This document shows positions 22,673-24,144 of a DNA stretch of 24,144 bases, in pieces. Location: assembly GCA_910589315.1 (NCBI GenBank), contig CAJUTB010000039.1, positions 1-24,144 of the forward strand. Reading direction: 5' to 3'. The notes beneath the pieces are model-generated. The model saw nothing but the letters and a program-made list of their open reading frames with translations. It was not told where the DNA came from and did no database searches. Origin of the DNA: an uncultured Oscillibacter sp. (GTDB lineage Bacteria; Bacillota; Clostridia; Oscillospirales; Oscillospiraceae). The translations under genes and the position numbers were made by a program. Each line of letters opens with the position of its first letter. Position 1 is the first letter of the stretch.

Positions 22673-23383
22673 GTGGAAGCAATTCTGAAAGTCGAAGATA
22701 TTAACGTCTATTACGGCAGCATCCACGCCATCAAGGGCGTATCTTTCGAGGTGGCCAAGGGTGAAATTGTGACGCTGATCGGCGCAAACGGCGCGGGCAA
22801 GTCCACGACCTTGAATACGGTTGCGGGGCTTCTGCGGAGCAAAACCGGCTCTGTGACCTTTCAGGGGGAGGACCTGGGCAAGGTGTCGCCGCATAAGATG
22901 GTGGCGAAGGGCCTTGCCATGGTGCCGGAGGGACGGCGGGTCTTTTTGCAGATGACCACCCAGGAGAATCTGGAGATGGGGGCCTATACCCAGAAGGGCA
23001 AGCCGTCGGAGACGGATCTGGAGATGGTCTATGAGCAGTTTCCCCGTTTGAAGGAACGGCGGAAGCAGGTGGCGGGCACGCTGTCCGGCGGCGAACAGCA
23101 GATGCTGGCGATGGGCCGGGCGTTGATGAGTCATCCCCAGCTGCTGATGCTGGACGAACCGTCCATGGGTTTGGCTCCGATTCTGGTGGAGCAGATTTTT
23201 GAGATCATCCAGAAGCTGCACAAGAACGGCACAACCATTCTTTTGGTGGAGCAGAACGCGCAGGCCGCGCTCTCCGTCGCAGACCGGGGCTATGTGCTGG
23301 AAACCGGCAAGGTGGTTACATCGGGCAGCGGCGCGGAGCTGCTGGCGTCTCCGGCGATTAAGAAGGCATATCTGGGCGGCTGA
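22673..23383 (+). CDS. livF: Branched-chain amino acid ABC transporter ATPase LivF
   Basis: This 236-residue protein is the second ATP-binding subunit. It has Walker A GANGAGKS (37-44), Q-loop region, signature LSGGEQQ (137-143), Walker B LLMLDEP (157-163) and switch His position replaced by Gln in LLVEQNA, as is usual for LivF. The start is GTG at 22673, two bases after the livG stop, with AAGGAGG at 22659-22665 and 7-nt spacing. It is the last gene of the transporter set and is followed by a very strong terminator. Confidence 0.95.
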   Translation: MEAILKVEDINVYYGSIHAIKGVSFEVAKGEIVTLIGANGAGKSTTLNTVAGLLRSKTGSVTFQGEDLGKVSPHKMVAKGLAMVPEGRRVFLQMTTQENLEMGAYTQKGKPSETDLEMVYEQFPRLKERRKQVAGTLSGGEQQMLAMGRALMSHPQLLMLDEPSMGLAPILVEQIFEIIQKLHKNGTTILLVEQNAQAALSVADRGYVLETGKVVTSGSGAELLASPAIKKAYLGG

Positions 23384-23422
23384 CGCCTGCGGCGTTTGGG
23401 TACGATACAATTAAATAAAAGC

Positions 23423-23472
23423 AAAAAAGCCTGGCTCTTTCCGTATTTGGGCGGAAAGAGCCAGGCTTTTTT
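23423..23472 (+). terminator. Terminator of the liv genes
   Basis: A perfect 21-bp inverted repeat (23423-23443 with 23452-23472) has an 8-nt loop, an A run on the left and a T run on the right. It should terminate transcription efficiently, possibly on both strands. Confidence 0.95.
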
Positions 23473-23478
23473 CGTTTT

Positions 23479-23495
23479 TACCCCCTAGGGGGGTG
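23479..23495. promoter_or_regulatory. GC palindrome abutting the SLH-gene promoter
   Basis: The 12-bp palindrome CCCCCTAGGGGG (23481-23492) sits in the context TACCCCCTAGGGGGGTG and directly abuts the -35 hexamer at 23493. It resembles the C-tract/G-tract operators bound by CsoR/RcnR-family repressors. That assignment is by resemblance only. Confidence 0.4.
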
Positions 23496-23521
23496 ACAAA
23501 TCAATGTTACACCTATATAAT
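23493..23521 (+). promoter_or_regulatory. Predicted distal promoter of the SLH gene
   Basis: GTGACA (23493-23498), 17-bp spacer, perfect TATAAT (23516-23521). The start near 23528 would give a leader of about 328 nt before the SLH ORF. The leader contains small inverted repeats such as TAACGC-TT-GCGTTA (23536-23549) and CCAGG/CCTGG near 23573. Confidence 0.65.
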
Positions 23522-23674
23522 AAACATAATTCTCGTAACGCTTGCGTTATATAGGGCGGATTTGTGCAGAAAACCAGGATATTTACCTGGAATATGCCGG
23601 TTTTCCTCTGGCCTGGCAGGTATGGAAACGGCAGTCTGCTTTGTTACTGTTATGTTACAAACGCCTATAACATA

Positions 23675-23703
23675 TTGATTTTCAAAAAAGGCTGTGTTAT
23701 GAT
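23675..23703 (+). promoter_or_regulatory. Predicted proximal promoter of the SLH gene
   Basis: TTGATT (23675-23680), 17-bp spacer, TATGAT (23698-23703). The start near 23710 gives a leader of about 146 nt. The stretch 23384-23855 otherwise contains no gene I can support. Confidence 0.5.
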
Positions 23704-23855
23704 TCATCATGCAGAACGGAGCACGGCAGACCCCCTCCCGGAGCAGATACGGGAACGGCTAGCCACTGTATGTGCGCCGGAAAAGTCCCGAGCACACCGT
23801 TCCGCAAATAATGGCGGTGAACTTCCCGCCAAAATCAAAAGGAGGATGAAAATCC

Positions 23856-24144
23856 ATGAAGAAGTTCTTATCCCTGGCTCTGGCCCTGATCATGACCCTT
23901 TCTCTGGTCACTATCAGCGCCGGCGCCACCGAGTACAAAGATTTCACCGACAAGGATGAAATCCAGTACGAGGAAGCGGTCGCCGTTCTGAACCGGCTCG
24001 GTATCATCACCGGCTATTCTGAAGGCGACTTCCGTCCCGAGGGCGAGCTGACCCGCGGCGCGGCTGCAAAGATCATCGTGTCTTTGCTGATCGGCCCCGA
24101 GGCCGCCGAGGCTCTCCCCACCACCAACAGCCCCTACCCCGATG
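23856..24144 (+). CDS. Secreted S-layer-homology (SLH) domain protein, 5' part
   Basis: The ORF starts at ATG 23856 after AAAAGGAGG (23837-23845) and is still open at the window end (96 complete codons). The product begins with a Sec signal peptide (MKKFLSLALALIMTLSLVT) with likely cleavage after SAGA at about residue 24. It continues into an SLH repeat: FTDKDEIQYEEAVAVLNRLG, IITGY, FRPEGELTRGAAAKIIV (about residues 30-77). SLH modules bind pyruvylated secondary cell-wall polymers and anchor proteins to the Gram-positive surface. The rest of the protein, and so its function, lies beyond the window. The length of its leader suggests post-transcriptional control or high expression. Confidence 0.92.
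   Translation, partial: MKKFLSLALALIMTLSLVTISAGATEYKDFTDKDEIQYEEAVAVLNRLGIITGYSEGDFRPEGELTRGAAAKIIVSLLIGPEAAEALPTTNSPYPD

Noticed and set aside
23564..23959. A 131-codon plus-strand frame in the SLH leader.
   Set aside because: No ribosome binding site, it crosses the SLH start in another frame, and the translation is not protein-like.
1..24144. CRISPR array, tRNA/rRNA genes, transposase or prophage genes.
   Set aside because: No regularly spaced repeats, tRNA-like or rRNA sequence, or transposase/integrase motifs were seen by eye.

Overview
The window looks like chromosomal DNA of a GC-rich Clostridia member (Bacillota), most likely an Oscillospiraceae gut bacterium. Evidence: AAGGAGG-type ribosome binding sites and good sigma-A promoters throughout, a T-box riboswitch ahead of ileS, a complete clustered liv-type transporter, a zinc-ribbon XRE regulator, and an S-layer-homology protein at the right edge. 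The taxonomic call is inference from style, not from a marker gene.

Layout, left to right. (1) 1-3941 (+): an unrecognised 55-residue protein, a promoter and T-box leader with its terminator, the decayed remains of a small gene, and ileS. (2) 3959-4479 (+): a promoter, an XRE regulator with a C-terminal zinc ribbon, and a strong terminator. (3) 4480-4926: a gene-poor stretch with a minus-strand terminator and repeat-like DNA. (4) 4927-17427 (-): one compact seven-gene transcription unit read right to left: MoxR-type AAA+ ATPase, DUF5682 protein, VWA protein, double-SWIM zinc-finger protein, an unrecognised 113-residue helical protein, a DUF4132 protein, and recG last. (5) 17460-17943 (-): a glyoxalase-like VOC gene with its own promoter and terminator. 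(6) 18041-23472 (+): a promoter, an 80-codon Ile/Leu/Val-rich ORF, a terminator, then livJ-H-M-G-F-type branched-chain amino acid ABC transporter genes ending at a 21-bp-stem terminator. (7) 23481-24144 (+): a palindrome abutting a promoter, a long leader, and the start of a secreted SLH-domain protein cut by the window end.

The most interesting part is region 4. The ATPase, DUF5682, VWA, SWIM and DUF4132 set resembles the poorly understood E. coli yehL-yehM-yehP-yehQ plus yehI cluster. Stop-start overlaps show tight translational coupling. Here the set also carries an extra small gene and recG, and its promoter carries a 10-bp inverted repeat on the -35 element and a repeated GTATACT over the -10 and start region. 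This suggests a regulated ATPase/VWA chaperone-like machine, possibly tied to DNA metabolism; the function is inference. The second point of interest is the hydrophobic 80-codon ORF followed by a terminator just ahead of the branched-chain amino acid transporter genes.
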